Position numbers and translations under genes: made by a program. Source: Nipponacmea schrenckii (lineage: Eukaryota > Mollusca > Gastropoda > Lottiidae). From it: 64,000 nt of DNA. The DNA is taken from contig JAUJPP010000012.1 in assembly GCA_030562195.1 (NCBI GenBank), positions 18,352,001-18,416,000 on the forward strand, in the 5' to 3' direction. This document shows positions 23,201 to 35,912 of this stretch, one piece after another (within the stretch, counting starts at the first letter, position 1; every line of letters starts with the position of its first letter). The notes under the pieces were generated by a model that did no database searches, was not told where the DNA came from, and saw only the letters and a list, made by a program, of their open reading frames with translations.

Positions 23201-26200
23201 CTCTTCCAAGTGGAATTTGTTCTAATCATATCACATACATTATTCATATGAGTTTCATGTAGAAATATACCACCATTTTAATTGTTTTAATATTTTAGCC
23301 ATTGATACTTGATGTGATGGTAAGCCATAAAGTAACATACATGTCGTAAATTTTTCATGAGACAACAATTTTTATTTTTTTCAATAATGGAGATATTTGG
23401 TTTAAAAAAAATATATTCCTAGCAACCTTCATGTCAACCCAGATATTGGTGTTTACGTATTTTTTTTTGTAAATCAAATTTGTCAACCAAAACCATCCTG
23501 GTTAAAAGTAACAAAAATATTTATAAAATTGCCAATTAAAAGTTGTTCAATGATAAATAACCAAGAATTCCTCATATAAGTGGAACTAAATAAAGCCTTT
23601 TTTCAGTAGAGTATTTGATTGGTGTAATAATTAAGTGATTTGGAACTGATGGAGTGTAACAGTTTCCTGAGATCATAGTTGGCATGGTGAAACGTCTAGA
23701 CCCATACTGACATTAGATGGATCATAGCTAACTGGAATTGGACACCTACAATGACAGTGTTGGAAGAATTTTATTTTAACATAAAATGGTAGACAGGAAG
23801 TTAATAAAATAGATATCAGCAGTCATTGATAACATTTCAGATCATATTTACTGTATTTGAAACATTTTATTTTAGATTTCAACTTACCATATCTGCTATA
23901 GGTGATTTCTTTTTTAACTGTTTTTCAACTTCAAGTTGCATATGAGCCATTGTGCTGGCCTACAATATAATGAATTGACCAATGACATCGTAATATCAAT
24001 AATATCTGGATATAGGAATTCTTATATCTCCCCTGATCAGTGAGATGGCTTCATTTGTTTAATGAGCTTGACAGCAATTTTGGACAGTTTTCTTCCATGA
24101 CTGTCCTGATGAGGATTGTTTATCTTAAACATGACCATCAGATGAATAAGTCAATTACATATGAGTTGAGAGACTTCATATTGAAGAATATTCTTCTTGT
24201 CGATTTCAGTGAGTTCGTCTTACCAGGTCATTTCCCATTACTATTTAGTCAAATAGTGGACTTATTAAACAGTACATAAGTAATTGTAAAAATAATCAGC
24301 TGCACCACCAACCTGTGCTAAAGCTATTTTGGCTTCTTCTTTTAACCTGGAAGGATGTGAAGTTTTATTACTATCATCTTTACTTCTATTTCTATCTCCA
24401 GTTATTTTACTTCGATGACCATTTTTAACCTAGAACGATACAGTTTGAAATAGTTAGTTTCCATGGAGATTAGTTTCAGAGAGCTAAGCACATAGATAAC
24501 ATATTATCAAAAACAATTGATCAAAATTTAGATTTTATAAATTTCTACGAGGGAATCAACGTAAAAATATATATCAGAGTATACTGACACTTTCACTAAT
24601 CCGCCATTTATTTTGCGGTCCCAGCCTGGGACTCCCAGTGTATGTTTGATAATACAAAGTACACTGTAATTTTTTCAAACTTCCCACCCGAAACGGTTTA
24701 GCCCAGGAGCATGCTGCAGAGCACTTAAAAATAAATGCATTATAACAAATTTGCTGACTACTGTTTTGGCAGTATTTGGAAAAACTATATCTTGTCAAAA
24801 CCAACTTAGGGCTCTTCCAGTACTGTAAACCTATTCACTATCCCAAGTTCCATGTGTATGGCAAGTTATACATGAAGATAAAGTAGAGTAGAATTTTAAA
24901 TTGAGTTGATGCAAAGTTCCATTAGTGTCTAACAAAACTACAATAGAACAATATAATAATCTAGCAGAGAAACTAATGTAATTCTAGTAATGGGTCCTCG
25001 ATCACAATAAATTATGACATTATCAGATGATATCACCACATAAATAATAACAATAGTCATGTCACCTATTTCCCTTCCCTCTAATATTACCATAAAATAG
25101 GAAATACACTTCCGGATTTTCAGTCTGTGAATCTTAGAGGAAGAATCATTTGATCTGAAAGTCAAAACGTCTTTACCCTAATACCTAACTTTCACTACTG
25201 AGTACGAACTGTCCTGATGATGACTGTGTATCTTAAACATATGTCGGCATCATGGGATATGAAATATTTGTAGTAGAAAAATCATTGGAGCTAGATTTTA
25301 TCATTGGCTAAATTCAAACAATTATTCTGTAGGTCGAATGCTAGATGCAGACGACCAGAGTTTTGTCCATTGAAAACAAAAAAACTTTCAACCAAAGAAA
25401 TATTAAGTATGCTGTTTTGTCACATGACTTTCTTCTCCATGAGATTAGGTCAGGATGTAAAATGTTTAATTTGTAAAAGAATTGCAAGTATAGAAGTTTC
25501 CCTCATTCAAGAGACTCACTGAACACTAAATCATCCTGTCTTAATTGGTCCACACTTCAGTAGAAACCATCAATTTTGCTTACTACTAGTTTCATTATTC
25601 AATCATTTCAAAAAAATGTTTCAAAGTTAGAAACAAAATAAAAGACCTTTCAGCACGCATATATTGTTGCAACAATGATCTAATTGTTCCGATATTTCCC
25701 CTATATACAGCTAATGGAAATGAGGTCTTGTTTTAGACACGATGATAAAATAGATTGGAAACCATGTAATTTTCTCTTAAAAAATTACCTAGCAAAAAAT
25801 ATTGCCAGGAATAAGATATAAAAAAATCATTTGATATCATCAAAATCTGAAACAAGCCATTCAATTTAGATTTTATTCTATGGTTATTTTTGCCTGAGTT
25901 GATGATTATGTGCCATGGTAGAGATTAATACTAATGGCTTTGTATAGTAATAATAGCCATTCATTTCCTTGACATAACTACTGTTTCCTTTTGTATTAAC
26001 ACATTAAAATTGTTTAACAGTACTATACCATCAAATATAAGGCATTAACTCCTACATTGTCCATGATGTTTAAACAATCATTCTGTTTTTTTCTTTGTAT
26101 GTAGAGATTTCCTTTTTCTCAAATTCAAGAAAACTATACACCAAAATCTCAAGCATCAAGTCCCATACATATTTACTAGAAATCATGCAGTTGAAAAACT

Positions 26201-29200
26201 ATTTAAAAGATTTAAAAAGTGTTAAAAAACAGCTGTACTGATTTAAGAAGTGTAAGAAAACTGCTGTACTGATTTAAGAAGTGTTCGAAAACTGCTGGCC
26301 TGATTTAAGAAGTGTTCGAAAACTGCTGGCCTGATTTAAGAAGTGTTAGACGAGTGGACGCCCGAAAGGCTATACGACCACCAGCAGCAAATTTTTATTG
26401 GTGAGCAAAACACCAACAGCAAAAAAGACAGAAAGCCAGGAACCAATGATCGAAATTTCATGAAATTCGAACCCATCCAAGATCTCATCAATATGAACAA
26501 GCATACCAAGTTTCATTGAAATCCGATGAAAACTGTGGCCTCTATTGTGGCCACAAGCAATTGTGGACGGACGGACGGACGTACTGACAGACAGGGTCAA
26601 CCGCATTATACGTCCACATTACATGTGGGCATATAAAAATGTTTGGATAAACATTGTAGCCTATATCACACCCACAAGCTGAATTTGACGAATTCTCACT
26701 AAGAAAGGGGGCATAACTCACCAACCGTAAAAGTCAGAAAGCTGATTTTCGAAAGGAACCAAGATTTTATGATGATAGAGACACATACCAAGTTTCGAAA
26801 AGATTGGACAAAAATTGTGGCCTGTATCGCGCCCACAAGCTGAATTTGACGAATTCTCACTAAGAAAGGGGGCATAACTCACCAACCGTAAAAGTCAGAA
26901 TTATATGTGGGCATATAAAAATGTTTGGATAAACATTGTAGCCTGTATCACACCCACAAGCTGAATTTGACGAATTCTCACTAAGAAAGGGGGCATAACT
27001 CACCAACCGTTAAAGGCAGAAAGCTGATTTTCGAAAGGAACCGAGATTCGGACAGACAGGGTCAACCGCAATATACGTCCACAATATATGTGGGCATATA
27101 AAAATGTTTGGATAAACATTGTAGCCTGTATCACACCTACAAGCTGAATTTGACAAATTCTCACTAAGAAAGGGACATAACTCACCAACCGTAAAAGTCA
27201 GAAAGCTGATTTTCGAAAGGAACCAAGATTTTATGATGATAGAGACACATACCAAGTTTCGAAAAGATTGGACAAAAATTGTGGCCTGTATCGCGCCCAC
27301 AAGCTGAATTTGACGAATTCTCACTAAGAAAGGGGGCATAACTCACCAACCGTAAAAGTCAGAAAGCTGGTTTTCGAAAGGAACTGAGATTTTATGATGA
27401 CAGAGACACATACCAAGTTTCATTGTAATCCGATGAAAACTGTGGTCTCTATTGTGGCCACAATCAATTGTGGACGGACGGACGGACGGATGGACAGGGT
27501 CAACCGCAATATACGTCCACATTATATGTGGGCGTATAAAAACTGCTGTACTGATTTAAGAAGTGTTCGAAAACTGCTGGCCTGATTTAAGAAGTGTTCG
27601 AAAACTGCTGGCCTGATTTAAGAAGTGTTAGAAAAAGATACTAATTCCCAATTTCAGCAATCTACAGCACTTTTCAGAATTAACATCTGGTTCTTTAACA
27701 ATTCACTTGAGAGTGCTACCTGTATGTGTAATGAAATGTGTAATGAAATGTGTAATGAAATGTGTAATGAAAATATAGTCATAATAATTTTGTCTCTTAA
27801 TTAAGACTATTGTAATACCTCTCAGGGATAATTTGTAATTTAGATACATCTTGGTGATCTCCTCGTAAATGTATCATCTTCTTAGGGAATTTGTAGTTCA
27901 AATCAACTTGAACTCAAAAGAAGGGGATTACAAGACAATAATGTCTTCTAACAAAATTAGATATGATGTCAGTACTGATCAATTAAAGTATCATTTATAT
28001 AATATATCACTAGAGAATAGTCTGTTTGTAATTTCAGTTAACTATAATTGTTACATTAACTCTTCTTAACGACCATTTATATTCTTACTGAATGAAGTTT
28101 AAAGGGATAATAGGTTTTAGAATGAACATAATATTTGATAATTTTAAACTTGGCCATTAAGAGCTCTATTCATAAGTAAATATACCTGCTTCCATAAATA
28201 ATATAAAAAAAAAAAATAAATATCTAAAAAACTAATTTATTGTCCATAAAGATGCATTTGATAAATTGATAAAGTGTTTTTCAAAAATGATTTAGTTTTA
28301 TGAGTTTTCAAGATTTTAAGGGATTCTTTCACTTTATGACACCCGGTAAGTTCGCTGATGAATATATACTCATATTGACCATTCTTGAGAACTCAAATTT
28401 TAGGTTCATGCTAAGGCGCAGTATCCCTTGAAGAGTTATTGAGCCACCTTCTATTGCTTCAATATAAAAAATCACTGAAACAAAATTTGTTAAAATGATC
28501 AATAACTTTCAAAAACTCTTCCAAGGCATTGAAATACTTTCTATTTTAATCTTTCTAGAATGGGTCTTAAGTTATTTATAAAGTTTTCAAGTTTAAAGAA
28601 CTTTCAATGTAACAACCTTAGTTTCATGGAAGGTCAAGGTCACATCCCTAGTTTCAAGGACTGTCAATGTTACATCCCTAATTTCAAGGACTGTCAAGGT
28701 CACATCCCTAATTTTCAAGGACCATCAAGGTCACATCCTAATTTCAAGGACTGTCAAGGTCACATCCCTAATTTCAAGGACTGTCAAGGTCACATCCTTA
28801 ATTTCAAGAACTGTCAAGGTAACATCCTTATTTTAAGGACTGTCAAGGTCACATTCCTAATTTCAAGTGTGATCAACATCACATCCTTAGCTTCACAGGT
28901 CTCATCCCCAGTTTCAAGGCCAGTTTTAAGGACTGTCAAGGTAACATTCATAGCTTCAGAGACCTTGAAATGTCTTTATTTTTTTTTGGCAATAGCTTAT
29001 TATTTTTAAGGATTTTTAAGGATATATTTTTGAGACACTTATGCTGGGAAATAATATCATGCAATCTAACATACAATCTTGATGAGTCATTACAGGGTTT
29101 GCAGATTTAAACAGATTCCAGATCCAAATAATAAAATATAACTTGAACCTACTTCTGTGTGTTTAACTGGAGGACTGTGACGTTCTGTTGATGCTGGTTT

Positions 29201-29434
29201 TTGATGCTGTTGCTCTGGTTGCCGTTGTGATGGTGTGACTTGTGATGAGTCTGGAAGAGTGTTGTTGGCTTCATTCATGGCCTCATTCATAAAACAGATT
29301 TGTAAGTTCATGCCACTTTGTAAACGAGTTTGAAAACTTGGTTTTTTAAACGTACGTTCATTATAATAATACTCTTCTTCCCCACCACCCATAGCCAACT
29401 TCTGTCGTATTGTTTCACGGTCATTTGGTTGTGT
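20223..29434 (-). CDS. SCHIP1: SCHIP1, schwannomin-interacting protein 1, conserved C-terminal exons (5' end not resolved)
   Basis: Exons in sense order: 29434-29153, 24429-24313, 23959-23888, 20791-20674, and 20341 to 20227 (or 20223 if the last codon is the TAA there). Acceptors are ttcag, ctag, gtag, ctag and ccag; donors are gtaggt, gttggt, gtaagt and gtgagt. Phases agree (0,0,0,1). Family blocks: [13 protein letters not shown] and [11 protein letters not shown] in the first exon; EEAKIALAQ then [62 protein letters not shown]. The last two form the C-terminal coiled coil. In animals SCHIP1 binds merlin/NF2 and ankyrin at the membrane cortex, and in Drosophila it acts upstream of Hippo signalling. 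The human short isoform also splices a tiny first exon onto the ..ESIRQKLALG exon, so the missing start here is expected. The C-terminus is ambiguous: reading on gives SPSKW then TAA, while the same bases form ggtaagt, a strong donor. The gene is convergent with MFSD1. Confidence 0.92.
20793..21897. repeat. 36-38 bp minisatellite abutting a SCHIP1 splice acceptor
   Basis: About 30 units with consensus 'aatataacataaaatactg' followed by 'tcaaacagtaccaccct'. Each unit holds a 6 bp inverted repeat (tactgt/acagta with a 3 nt loop). The array runs directly into the acceptor of exon 20791-20674. The acceptor region itself (taccaacctagaaaataaaa...caaaatactg) aligns to the unit (taccatcctaggatataaca...taaaatactg), so the authentic 3' splice site is in effect the terminal unit. 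Confidence 0.92.
21898..23887 (-). other. SCHIP1 intron, no further feature
   Basis: AT-rich intronic sequence. A short motif 'ctgtcctggtgaaaactgtg' near 23030 recurs, diverged, near 24096 and 25209 ('actgtcctgatgatgactgt'). This is a small dispersed repeat of unknown class. No exon or RNA gene is seen. Confidence 0.4.
24430..26214 (-). other. SCHIP1 intron, left part
   Basis: No exon supported. Around 24585-24665 there is a GC-richer patch with 'cccagcctgggactcccag', possibly a transposon remnant. The dispersed motif 'actgtcctgatgatgactgt' is at 25209. The rest is plain AT-rich sequence. Confidence 0.35.
26215..26346. repeat. About 31 bp minisatellite, left half
   Basis: Four units of 'ctgatttaagaagtgttcga' plus 'aaactgctggc'. 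The same array resumes at 27541-27632 on the far side of a 1.2 kb repeat cluster, so the array was probably split by an insertion. Confidence 0.85.
26347..27540. mobile_element. Dispersed repeat cluster with a GGAC-rich end, internally duplicated
   Basis: Blocks of 'aagtttcattgaaatccgat', 'aactgtggcctctattgtgg', 'caattgtggacggacggacg', 'acgtccacattacatgtggg' and 'gaattctcactaagaaaggg' occur in several partial head-to-tail copies (about 26347-26640, 26640-26900, 26900-27095, 27095-27540). This layout resembles a non-coding dispersed repeat common in molluscan genomes (recognition from memory). ORFs across it have no domain. Confidence 0.7.
27541..27632. repeat. About 31 bp minisatellite, right half
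   Basis: Three units matching 26215-26346 (ctgatttaagaagtgttcga), continuing directly from 'gcgtataaaaactgctgtac'. Confidence 0.85.
27721..27772. repeat. 12 bp tandem repeat
   Basis: Four copies of 'tgtgtaatgaaa'. Confidence 0.8.
28135..28432. repeat. Dispersed MITE-like repeat, family C
   Basis: Contains 'gatgaatatatactcatatt' and 'gaccattcttgagaactcaa'. The same sequence recurs at about 49270-49625 and, truncated, at 60150-60245. It lacks coding capacity and its ends are not defined with certainty. Confidence 0.5.
28615..28960. repeat. 30 bp minisatellite just downstream of a SCHIP1 exon
   Basis: About 10 units of 'ctgtcaaggtcacatcccta' plus 'atttcaagga', degenerating rightwards. It lies in the intron after the 29153 donor. 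Confidence 0.88.
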
Positions 29435-32400
29435 CTGAAATGAGAAAATATCATGTTAGCCATTTAAACACACAGGTTTATTTTATCAGATATACTAGTC
29501 AATAGAAATCTGTTTTCCATTTTTCTAAAAGTACATTTAGATTTGAAAGAAAATATTCAACTTTAAAGCTTTTATTTCTAAATAGTTAATTATATGGATT
29601 TATTAAAACATTTTCTTTTGGAAAACATGGCAGGCCGACTAGCTTAGCTCCATGGTCTTTAGACTTCCTGACCAGCCCTTTTGACATAACAGACATAACT
29701 GCTATATAATAATCATCCTCTTAGTCATGTATATGTTTGTGTTGTACTGTTACCCCCCAGGGTTTTTATGTATCATCTTGTACGATTATCATCTACATAT
29801 TCTATAAATAATCATGTAGCTCCAGTTTTCAAACCCTGTCTTCATATAAGCCATCATGACAATATTTCAAACCAAAAAACGAAGCCCAATTGGCTAACTG
29901 GGCTGGCACATTTCAGATAACTTGTACTAAAATCAGAGACAACCAAACAGTGTAAAATAGACATAAGCTGTGTCTGTCAACACTTTAAATATGATTGATA
30001 TCTCATCAACGAAATGATCTAAATGACACTACAGAACTTGTTAAACTGGCCCTTGAGTACTATCAATTCAGTTTGAATATAAATTCATTCCATTAAACAG
30101 GATTGGTATGTTACAGTGCTTTGTATTCAATATATGATGTCAAACAGTATAAACTGTATCTGTATATAATAATGCATTAGCAAATCTCTTTATTTAACAG
30201 CCCATCCTGAAACCTTTACTCTAGTTCATTTACAAAAATATGTAACTGGAAAAATATTGTGGTTTTTCTATACCAACCATGATATCATTTAGTCTGTGCC
30301 AGGTACAATATTATATCTTGGTTTAATTTAGGAATTCTAAAACTATTATGAGAGTTGTTTTAAACCTTAAAATGGATCACTGTCGCACATTTGTTACTAA
30401 ATAACCTACAAAAATACTTGAGTGACATGTGCTTGTATTTTGTTATTTTGAAGGGAGGGTAGGGGTTCTCCTGCCAAGAAAGTTTAAAACAACATGAATC
30501 TGAGACCATTCCACACAACATTCTCATCAACAATGTATAATAATGGCCTCTAGAGAGGAATTAATTTGACAAAAACGCATGGACTTTTTAAATTTAATTC
30601 CCATTGAATTCGATATTTTAAAAGAATTTTAGTAAATTTTCAAAATTTTCAGAATTTTTTATGAAATTTATGGATCAGTCTGACTCTTCCTAATGCCTAT
30701 TTGGTCCTTCAGATAAATAAGAATGGTCTGTAAAACCAGACGGTGTCAATTTTTCTTATTTTCTCATTAGTATTCTGTATAGGAAGACAGTTTCTGGAGA
30801 CAATTAACACTATATCAATAAGATATTTTCAGAAGAATTCAAGTGTTACATTAGTACTAGGAAGTTGCCCTCTTGGGACACACTATAGAAGATTAAACAA
30901 GACATGCTCAGTTAAATTGCAAGTATATTTCCAATCTGCCTAAGATTAAAAATAAATTATGCAACAAAATTTATGGTATTCTACTCCTAGTTTTTAAATA
31001 CCTCAGAAATTTTCATTGCCATTATCGGGTGAAATGAAAGAAAGAAAAAAAAACAACAAGGATAGCAACTTAGGTTCACAAGTCTGCCGTGACAGAGATC
31101 TTTCTACCAGCTGGTCCTTGGCCAAACGTCTTGGCATTGATCTTTCTCAGATTAACTGTACCCATTTACAGCTAGGTGGGCTGGAATTGTGAGTGAAGAT
31201 GACTAATTCTAGGTCATCGAACTTTCACACTCCGATCGAGATTAGAACTCACGTCTGACCTTTTCAACGAATCCAAGCAAATAACATCATGACCTAAAGA
31301 ACCAACGCTCTAACCGCTGTGCTATAGAACCCCACAAAATGAAACAGTATATACAAGAAACTTTTATGTGGTCTTTGAATCATTTTTTTTTTCTCTTCCA
31401 GTAAGTGTGGCAGAAGGATAATCCTTGATAATTGAAAAATAATTTTCAGGGACCTAAAGTTCAATAAATATTTTCAAGGAAATTTGAAAATTCTAATAGG
31501 ATTAACAATGATTATCAATGCAATAATGTAAACTAAAAAAATTCCAATACATTTTTTTGTCCATTTAACATTGAAAGCTTTTAAACTGACAAAAGTTCAA
31601 GTGGCTTGATGTAAGAATGCACTTCCTACAAGAGAAAATTTTATTGTTTACCCAGAGTTATTCAAGAATCAAATTTTATCCTCTTCAAATACTTGAAAAT
31701 TACTCAAAATTCATTGCAATGTTCAACAAATCGGTTAATTGTTTTGTAAGTAATGTTTTTTTTTGTACCAATAAAACTATCGATTTAACATGTTCTATAA
31801 ATTGAAATATGGTGGAAATTAAGTGAGATGGGAAAAAATAAAACTTGTGGATTTAGTCAGGCTAGCATTATTAGAGATATTTTATTATTACATGGCATGT
31901 GTGATAGGATTTCGGTAAATCTTTTATTATGAGCACTTTATGTTACGCTAGTTGATAACATAGTGTAATAATCAATATAATTATTGCTCTGTAATATCAC
32001 CAAGGTTTAACTAACTCTCATCAGATAAACACAATCTGATACTTTGTTTTTTAAATAATATTTATTCATAACTTACAAGTTATAAATACATATATTTATG
32101 GTTTCAGAAACAAGGCAAAACTTATATAAATCTGATACTTGATGGTACTTACAAAGGGTTGCAAATAGATTGACACTGATGGTATAATTTTGTATTACTT
32201 CAATAGGTTCCTGCAATTTTGCTAAAACTTAGTGTGTAAGGATGTCACTAATTTCAAAGAGCTCTTATGTTATACATGCTATGGCATTGCAGGTAGCATA
32301 GATGTCTGGTTGAACATTGGAATGGTGCAAAAAATACATATTCATAATAAATTAAGGAAATCTCTTTACACACCCTTTAATACAAAGAATCAAAAGGCTT

Positions 32401-33204
32401 GCTTAGTAATATTCAAGAATTCATTTCAAATTTTTTCTCAAGTTTACAGTCAAATTTGTCATGATTTAGTTGAAATAGTAGGAGAAATCTATCAAGAGTT
32501 ATAACCCTTGACAATATAATCGAAAACATGACGGTTCAATTTCTATTTCCATTTCTCTTCAAGTCAATTTCTTAAAGATTCACACTTCAGAGAAACATTT
32601 CAATTGCAGGGAAATGTCAGAAAAACTCCAACATAATCGAGAAACTGTCTAAAGATTTGAAATTAGAAACAGAAAGTGTCAGAAGTTTTACATCTTAAGA
32701 AATAGAAGAAGTGTTTAATGTAACACATTGAATACCAAATTAACTTGTAATGGTGTTTGCGGCAATGTTGCAAGGATATCTAGCTGTTAAGATCTTTATC
32801 CTAAACTTTTTCTGCAATAGACACCTATATTATATTATATGTTACAGAATTTTAAAAAATAAACCAGTATTTCAAGGGCTGTGATTGGTTGTATTTATGC
32901 TTGTACATCCAATTAATTAGTTTTAATATGCAAAAAAGGTAGTTATTGAAATTTGAGTAAAAGACATAGATCACAATATATGACCATTTGTTATGATGGT
33001 GTAGAGAGATATATGAACTAATTGTGAAGTCCAGAATAAAAGATATTGAAGAATGGTTTTGCTAAGAGAATTATATCAACTGCAACACAAAATAAATTTA
33101 CCTTCTTTTTACCTATAATTAATAAATTGATTTAAAAGCAATTTTTCAGTTTTTTATGAGTATCAAGTTTCTCTATTTGTACCGTTTTCAGCATTGAAAT
33201 TCTA
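29435..33204. other. Intronic or upstream sequence of SCHIP1 without a firm exon
   Basis: Holds a SINE B copy (31045-31335) and a MITE-like copy (32170-32335). Otherwise it is AT-rich unique sequence. Open frames here are short and lack domains or splice context. Confidence 0.4.
31045..31335 (-). mobile_element. SINE family B, near full length, reverse
   Basis: Read on the - strand, it begins 'ggttctatagcacagcggtt' with an A-box-like motif, followed by a degenerate B box (gagttctaatctcgatc). Body segments shared with 3400-3545 and 51520-51640 follow. It is a tRNA-derived SINE, not a functional tRNA: the cloverleaf arms do not close. Confidence 0.7.
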
Positions 33205-33592
33205 TAAATATACCATTTAAGGTAAATATACCATTGAAGGTAAATATACCATTCAAGGTAAATATACCATTTAAGGTAAATATACCATTCAAGGTAAATA
33301 TACCATTTAAGGTAAGTATACCATTTAAGGTAAATATACCATTCAAGGTAAATATATCATTGAAGGTAAATATACCATTGAAGGTAAATATACCATTTAA
33401 GGTAAGTATACCATTTAAGGTAAATATACCATTCAAGGTAAATATACCATTTAAGGTAAATATACCATTTAAGGTAAATATACCATTCAAAGTAAATATA
33501 CACTTCAAGGTAAATATACCATTCAAGGTAAATATACCATTCAAGGTAAATATACCATTCAAGGCAAATATACCATTCACAACAGCAGACCC
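33205..33592. repeat. 18 bp minisatellite (about 21 units) open in frames on both strands
   Basis: The unit is 'ggtaaatataccattcaa' with Y/R variants. Because 18 is a multiple of 3 and the unit lacks stops in several frames, long artificial ORFs run through on + (KVNIPF repeats) and - (LNGIFT repeats). This is repeat, not gene. Confidence 0.92.
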
Positions 33593-33812
33593 ATTCTAAT
33601 GACAATTTTACCCAATGGAAAATTGAATCTAATGAATATTTCACGTAAAAAAATTCAACTATATTTTACCCCAACTTGTTCGGTTGTTTAAGAAAGAAAG
33701 GAATGTGTTCGATCAATCTCTGTGATGTTAATAATTGATATCAATTGATTATAATCACCAATAAACATGAAATTATCATATCTTTACTATATTATATACC
33801 TCGCAGTGATTT

Positions 33813-33878
33813 AAGGCCTGTGTCCACATTACGGGGCGTGAAAACGCTCCCGAAAACGCGAATGTGGACACAGGCCTT
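33813..33878. repeat. Perfect 18 bp inverted repeat, foldback
   Basis: Arms 33813-33830 (aaggcctgtgtccacatt) and 33861-33878 (its exact complement) enclose a GC-rich 30 nt centre with 'cggggcgtgaaaacgctccc'. It stands out in AT-rich surroundings. It is probably a minimal foldback MITE. Confidence 0.8.
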
Positions 33879-34969
33879 TAGTCAAACATAAATACAGATT
33901 GACTTCTGAACACTTTCTTATGTTTCACTTTATCTCACACAAATCTTATTATGTACATTGATATATTTCATTCTGATCACAATTGTTTAGCTAATGCCAG
34001 AAAATGGTTGTCATTTGTTTTAATCTCCATGGTGATAGGAGTTCACTGTTTCAAGGAAGGGTTGCAATTACAAATTAGGCATTACTTCAAGAGCTTTTTG
34101 TTTTTTTAAGTAGGTCAAAAAATTTGCTCATATATGAAAATCTTTTCAGAATGTATCTAACTAAAAAAACATTAATTTGATATGCCTAAATTACCAATTA
34201 GTACTTCCTTTTTTAATTAACTTGTCAACAAGGATGTAACAATCATATTTCAAATATTTTAGTGTTTTTATAATGAAAATCTTGCATACTTCCTCTTTCA
34301 TCTCTTATATAATGATGAGTGAAAGCTATCATTTACTTTTCTCTCCTTTAAATTTTTTATTTTCTTGTCTGATCACTATCTTAAACTAACCAATATGGAA
34401 AATCTTAAGTTTGGCTTTAAGCTTATTTTGCTTATCTTTGTACTTTGATTGGATGATTTTATAGTAGTTACCATGGCAACAATTTAAAGGAATTTATATT
34501 AAATTGAGATTAGAAAGCCAAGCATGAAATAGAGAAGATATATTGAAATTAAAGTGTCTGGTTATTGTCATCTCTACTACAGTTCTGATTCAGTTTTAAA
34601 GTGAAATTGCCAGAACTGAATTGGTACTGGGGTCCCCTATTTTGTTATCCTGTTTTTCCCCCTCCCCTATGAAATTTCCAAAACTAAGTAAAATCCCAGT
34701 AAGAAAAGTTTTTTTTCCTTTTATGACTTTATGGAAGGGTGCTAAAAACCGTAATCAAAATTTCCATCCCCGTATGTTTTTGTTCATAGGTTTCATTTCT
34801 CTTTTTGTTACTTTGAGAAAAGGTTTTCCAGAGAATTTTTAAGTTGGAAATCTAAAATCTCACTAAAATTAGACCAATTCCCATGTTGAAACCCTTATCT
34901 GTGGGTCAAAGAGGGGTTGGTTTCTCTAGGCTTTCAGAAGGCCAGTTGAACCCCTTTATAATCGAAAAA

Positions 34970-35735
34970 AGGTGACCTTCAAGAAATTTTTTCTGGCACT
35001 TTAGATTTTTTTACAAAAAATAGATAATCAATTTATCAATGGCATTTTTCTAAAAATATTTCAATTTATTTAACTTAAGATTAATAGCATGTGAATTCAG
35101 TCTCCAGGGGCTAAAATCCCTGCAATTTTTAATTTTTATTTTCGTCTAATGGATGTTGACAATCTATTGATTTATTAAGTTGGAAACGTTCCCACTTCTT
35201 GGTTGAAATCCATAATATGAGGTGTACTCATGGTACAGGGTGTTGACAAAACCAGTAACCTCAAAATTTCAACAATCCCTGTATGTTTTATGAAGTTCAC
35301 CTGGCGTGGTTCAGTTATCTCAATATTGTGTTGAAAAAACTGTTTGAAATCTGAAAGGTTAGGCATTTCCTATGAGAAATCCACAGTGAGACACAGTCTC
35401 AAAGATAGAAGCAGTGATCTGAAAAGTTAGACCTTCTATATTTCTCATCATGTTGTAAAACTACATTTATCTGTGGTTCTGAAAGAGGTTCAAAGGTTTA
35501 ACTCTATCTTTGAGAATGGCATCAGTTGCTTAAATTAGATAGAATATCTGGAAGAAAGGTGACCTTCAAGATATTTTTTCTGGACACTTGGTAGCCTATT
35601 TTCTACAAATAATAGGATGCCAATCAATGATCAATGGCTGATTTTCTAACAAGTATTTTGAACTTGAGGTTGACACTTAATATAATTGCCTGCCTGTTAA
35701 TATTGGAACTGGAGTCTCCAGTGTAAAATCATGTA
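34970..35735. repeat. Local diverged duplication
   Basis: Segments at about 34975-35125 and 35558-35730 share 'ggtgaccttcaaga(a/t)att', 'ttttctgg..actt', 'gatcaatggc' and 'gtctccag(g/t)g.taaaatc'. This is an old intrachromosomal duplication or two copies of one repeat. Confidence 0.5.
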
Positions 35736-35912
35736 ATCTGTTGAAGTTGATGGAATTATTAGGATAATGGTTAGTTTTCAGACTGTACCATCATATTGAA
35801 AAATATTTAAGATGTTCTTGAATTTATGTCCAGTAGACAAGTTCATTTTTGAGAAAGAATTACAAAAGTTAATAGTATTTACTTGTATAATTATGTTAGA
35901 AAGAAATTTGAA

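Noticed and set aside
27000..27339. 109-codon antisense ORF
   Set aside because: Runs across partial tandem copies of a non-coding dispersed repeat.
31225..31330. Possible tRNA gene on the - strand
   Set aside because: Degenerate B box and excess length between boxes; it is the head of SINE family B.
33188..33644. Long ORFs on both strands (130, 121 and 95 codons)
   Set aside because: Pure translation of an 18 bp tandem repeat; no start context, no domain, and open on both strands only because 18 is divisible by 3.
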